Part shown: positions 6,362 through 8,384 of the stretch, piece by piece
Layout: each line of letters opens with the position of its first letter
Position numbering within the stretch: position 1 is the first letter of the stretch
NCBI GenBank assembly: GCA_003818675.1
Contig: RPPD01000072.1
Span: 1-8,384 of the forward strand
From: Spirochaetaceae bacterium
GTDB lineage: Bacteria; Spirochaetota; Spirochaetia; SZUA-6; RPPD01
Length of the DNA: 8,384 nucleotides
Reading direction: 5' to 3'
Made by a program: the position numbers and the translations under genes
Notes under the pieces: generated by a model
Told to the model about the DNA's origin: nothing
Seen by the model: the letters and a program-made list of their open reading frames with translations, nothing else
Database searches by the model: none

Positions 6362-7303
6362 TCAGGACTGAAAAGCTGACCGCATAGTATTGTGATAAAT
6401 TCGCTCAAAATCACCGCTATAGAATCCGCACTCATTCTTCAACAATTCATACTCGCTTTCCATGGTGCATCCGAAGTGGCCCGGGTCATCAGTATTGATG
6501 CTGAAAGAAATGCCCAGTTTATTGAAGGTGTTTACTGGATGCGTATGCACATCGCGGTATTTTGTCAGAATCATATTACTCGTAGGGCACACCTCTATGT
6601 GGATGTCGTGATCGAGAATATAATAAAGAAGTTTCGGATCCTCCACAGCTGAAACGCCATGCCCAATCCTGCGCGGCTTTCCGTATCGCAATGCGTCCCA
6701 TATGCTCTCGGGGCCAAGCCACTCTCCAGCATGAATTTCCACCGGAATACGGGCTTCATAAAACTCGTCAAATACTCTTGCATGCTCCTGAATCGTGCAG
6801 GCTGACTCGTCCCCGGCAACAGCCATTCCCTTGATATGTCCAAGCTCAAACAGTAATTTTATCCTGTGAATCTGTCTGCCAAGCTTTTCCAAGTCCCGAG
6901 TCCTGCCAATGGCCACAAGGTAATTTACAATAATTCTATCCGCGAATGATTCCGCAAGTCTGATATACTCGTTTATTAAACACAGTTCATCCTCATCATC
7001 CTCGAATTGGAGCAAAATTCCTGTGAGCATCATCTCGATATAATCTACTTTCTGCCTGACAAGTTCCTCAAGATGAATCCTGAGGATTTTCAACATCAAC
7101 TGCCCGTTTTTAAACTGGTTTTTCCTGATGTATTCCTGGAAAACATACCATTCTGAAAGCGTCCTTATGGGAAAATACCGGGAAAATTCCTTCTCCTTTA
7201 TTTCGGGTGCAAAAGACTTGCTATGCAGCTGTTTCAGGTACGCAGGACTTATCAATCCGTCCAGATGACAGTGAATTTCAGCTTTTGGAATCAGATTGTC
7301 CAT
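6362..7303 (-). CDS. Adenosine deaminase family protein
   Basis: A 313-residue metal-dependent amidohydrolase that most likely converts adenosine (or deoxyadenosine) to inosine in purine salvage. All family motifs are present in order: KAEIHCHLDG with zinc ligands His11 and His13, AGDE (163-166), EIHAGE with His191 and Glu194, RRIGHG with His215, CPTSN (239-243), and INTDDP with Asp272 and Asp273. HLDG rather than HLEG favours adenosine deaminase over the adenine deaminase branch. Aminodeoxyfutalosine deaminase or another purine derivative remains possible. At 313 residues it is slightly shorter than typical. The ATG at 7303 follows an in-frame stop a few codons upstream, and no convincing Shine-Dalgarno is visible. 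The gene ends three bases from the convergent PTS IIA gene and is divergent from the ArsR-type regulator. Confidence 0.92.
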   Translation of the reverse strand: MDNLIPKAEIHCHLDGLISPAYLKQLHSKSFAPEIKEKEFSRYFPIRTLSEWYVFQEYIRKNQFKNGQLMLKILRIHLEELVRQKVDYIEMMLTGILLQFEDDEDELCLINEYIRLAESFADRIIVNYLVAIGRTRDLEKLGRQIHRIKLLFELGHIKGMAVAGDESACTIQEHARVFDEFYEARIPVEIHAGEWLGPESIWDALRYGKPRRIGHGVSAVEDPKLLYYILDHDIHIEVCPTSNMILTKYRDVHTHPVNTFNKLGISFSINTDDPGHFGCTMESEYELLKNECGFYSGDFERIYHNTMRSAFQS

Positions 7304-7366
7304 TGCATGCAGAATGTATCATTATGAACTAAAAAACACAATATAATAAACAAGCTCCTGGCGATA

Positions 7367-7388
7367 AATATCAATTACAATTGATATT
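7367..7388. promoter_or_regulatory. Operator-like perfect palindrome (site 1)
   Basis: The 10-base arms AATATCAATT and AATTGATATT are perfect reverse complements around a central AC. The size and two-base centre fit the dyad sites of ArsR-type winged-helix dimers. It lies between the divergent deaminase and regulator genes, 26 bases upstream of the regulator's -35 box, where it could act on either. Confidence 0.65.
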
Positions 7389-7413
7389 ATGCCATCCTTT
7401 TTAATTTTCCTGG

Positions 7414-7442
7414 TTGACAAAACCAATAACGGATGCAATTAT
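7414..7442 (+). promoter_or_regulatory. Promoter of the ArsR-type regulator
   Basis: A perfect -35 box TTGACA (7414-7419) is followed after 17 bases by AATTAT (7437-7442, four of six). The extended -10 dinucleotide TG sits at 7434-7435, one base before the -10. Transcription would start near 7449, leaving a leader of about 47 bases. Confidence 0.65.
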
Positions 7443-7457
7443 CAATTTATTCTGATA
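7440..7457. promoter_or_regulatory. Second operator-like site overlapping the -10 box
   Basis: TATCAATT (7440-7447) repeats the left half of site 1 exactly, and TGATA (7453-7457) completes the same TATCA-N8-TGATA layout; the right half is imperfect. The site covers the end of the -10 box and the expected start point, where a bound repressor would block transcription. The two centres are 71 bases apart, close to seven helical turns. Confidence 0.55.
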
Positions 7458-7495
7458 GTATTCAATTAAAACAGATATTCAAGAAGTAGAATCAC

Positions 7496-8384
7496 TTGAA
7501 CAGCAGGCTCCTCCTGGTTGAGGCAGAAAAATCTCTTGACATCATCAGCGCCCTCAATTCCGAAACCCGGCTCCAGATATTAAAGCTCCTTAACGGCAAA
7601 AAGCTGTCCATCAACAACATAGCAGAAATCCTCGGGATTCCTCAATCCACCGCATCAACCAACATAACGATCCTTGAAAAAGCCGGGCTTGTAAGCATCG
7701 AGTCGGCCGCTGGCATCCGGGGCGCCCAGAAACTCTGCCAGGCAATCTATGATGAAATCGCCTTCGAGATGCCAAACCTGGAAAAGAAGGTCCAGGATAA
7801 TATAATCGAAGTTATGATGCCCATTGGCCTTTACACTGATCATGAGATCGTCCCGCCCTGCGGCATGTGCTCCACTGATGAAATAATCGGCTACCTGGAT
7901 TCCTCGGATACATTTCTCAACCCCAAGCGCGCTGTCGCAGGACTTCTCTGGTTCGGCAGGGGTTTTGTTGAATACAAGTTTCCCAACAACATACCTGCAA
8001 AAACAGAGCTGGAAAAACTTGAACTCACCATGGAGCTTTCCTCTGAGGTTCCAGGAACCAACAAGGACTGGCCTTCTGATATCACAGTCTGGATCAACCG
8101 TATTGAAATTGGCACATGGACGTCGCCTGGCGATTTCGGTGATGTCCGCGGGAAGCTGACTCCTCCATGGTGGAAACTCGCGGGTTCCCAATATGGTCTG
8201 CTAAAGCAATGGGGAGTTACTCCAAAAGGAACTTTTGTCGATGGAGTAAAGGTTTCAGAAATAACCCTGGAGGACCTTGCGCTTTCAGGGCACACGTCCA
8301 TCAAAGTAAAAATCGGCATCAAGGATGATTCAAGAAACATTGGTGGAGTGAATATTTTCGGACGGGGATTCGGCAATTACGACC
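7496..8384 (+). CDS. ArsR-type winged-helix transcriptional regulator (3'-partial)
   Basis: 296 codons are visible and the frame runs off the window. Translation begins at TTG 7496: an in-frame TAG at 7487 rules out an earlier start, a weak AAGAAG lies 9 bases upstream, and the first ATG falls far inside the domain. Residues ~10-85 form an ArsR-like winged helix: LNSETRLQILKLLNGKKLSI, then the recognition region NNIAEILGIPQSTASTNITI and LEKAGLVSIE. A C-terminal region of ~200 residues follows, far longer than in metal-sensing ArsR proteins, which are about 100 residues. It contains CGMC (122-125), WPSDITVWINRIEIGTWTSP and GVNIFGRGFG, and looks beta-rich, perhaps a ligand-binding sandwich. I recall long regulators of this type from spirochaetes and Firmicutes. 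The ligand is unknown. It probably represses its own promoter through the two upstream palindromes and may control the divergent deaminase. Confidence 0.82.
   Translation, partial: MNSRLLLVEAEKSLDIISALNSETRLQILKLLNGKKLSINNIAEILGIPQSTASTNITILEKAGLVSIESAAGIRGAQKLCQAIYDEIAFEMPNLEKKVQDNIIEVMMPIGLYTDHEIVPPCGMCSTDEIIGYLDSSDTFLNPKRAVAGLLWFGRGFVEYKFPNNIPAKTELEKLELTMELSSEVPGTNKDWPSDITVWINRIEIGTWTSPGDFGDVRGKLTPPWWKLAGSQYGLLKQWGVTPKGTFVDGVKVSEITLEDLALSGHTSIKVKIGIKDDSRNIGGVNIFGRGFGNYD

Noticed and set aside
6360..6373. Palindrome TTTCAGGACTGAAA as a bidirectional terminator
   Set aside because: The stem is six mostly A/T pairs with a two-base loop and no clear T-run, too weak to call.
7304..7360. Promoter for the adenosine deaminase gene on the - strand
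   Set aside because: TATATT and TATTAT -10-like boxes exist, but no -35 box is found at acceptable spacing, so none is called.
7655..8191. 178-residue open frame on the - strand
   Set aside because: It is antisense to the ArsR-type regulator, whose frame has clear family motifs. No independent support.

Overview
The window looks like chromosomal DNA from a diderm (outer-membrane-bearing) bacterium. The paired outer-membrane barrel genes, the pyruvate kinase/PTS pair and the style of the regulator at the right end suggest a spirochaete (Spirochaetota). That assignment rests on general resemblance only and was not tested by any search. There are seven protein-coding genes, two of them cut by the window edges. 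I saw no tRNA, rRNA or CRISPR array.

Left third (1-3398, + strand): two consecutive genes, 20 bases apart, encode related large outer-membrane beta-barrel proteins. Each has a short helical N-terminal region followed by a barrel that resembles the Wzi capsule-assembly family. The first lacks its start because of the window edge. The second has a clear signal peptide. They are probably one operon made by tandem duplication.

Middle (3476-4123): a RAYT-type (REP-associated) HUH tyrosine transposase on the - strand is bracketed by two inverted repeats containing GGGGACA. The right-hand repeat ends a few bases before the next gene and supplies its ribosome binding site.

Centre right (4129-6358, + strand): a 598-residue pyruvate kinase with a C-terminal extension overlaps by 11 bases a PTS IIA protein of the fructose/nitrogen-regulatory type. 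Both proteins use phosphoenolpyruvate-derived phosphate, so the pair hints at a regulatory unit around the PEP pool. The kinase keeps its catalytic and Mg2+ residues, but three of the four residues that normally bind the activating K+ are replaced.

Right (6362-8384): an adenosine deaminase family gene on the - strand ends tail to tail with the IIA gene. It diverges from a TTG-started ArsR-type winged-helix regulator that runs off the window. The 192-base region between them holds a good promoter for the regulator and two copies of an 18-base operator-like palindrome, TATCA-N8-TGATA, one of which overlaps the promoter's -10 box.

Across the left 5.9 kb, the 9-mer GGGACGGAG (or its complement CTCCGTCCC) occurs nine times. 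The copies lie on both strands, in several reading frames, in genes and between them, and often extend to GGGGACGGAGG. Chance would give far less than one. This is the most unusual signal in the window. It may be a dispersed repeat tied to the RAYT element, or a DNA signal such as an uptake sequence.
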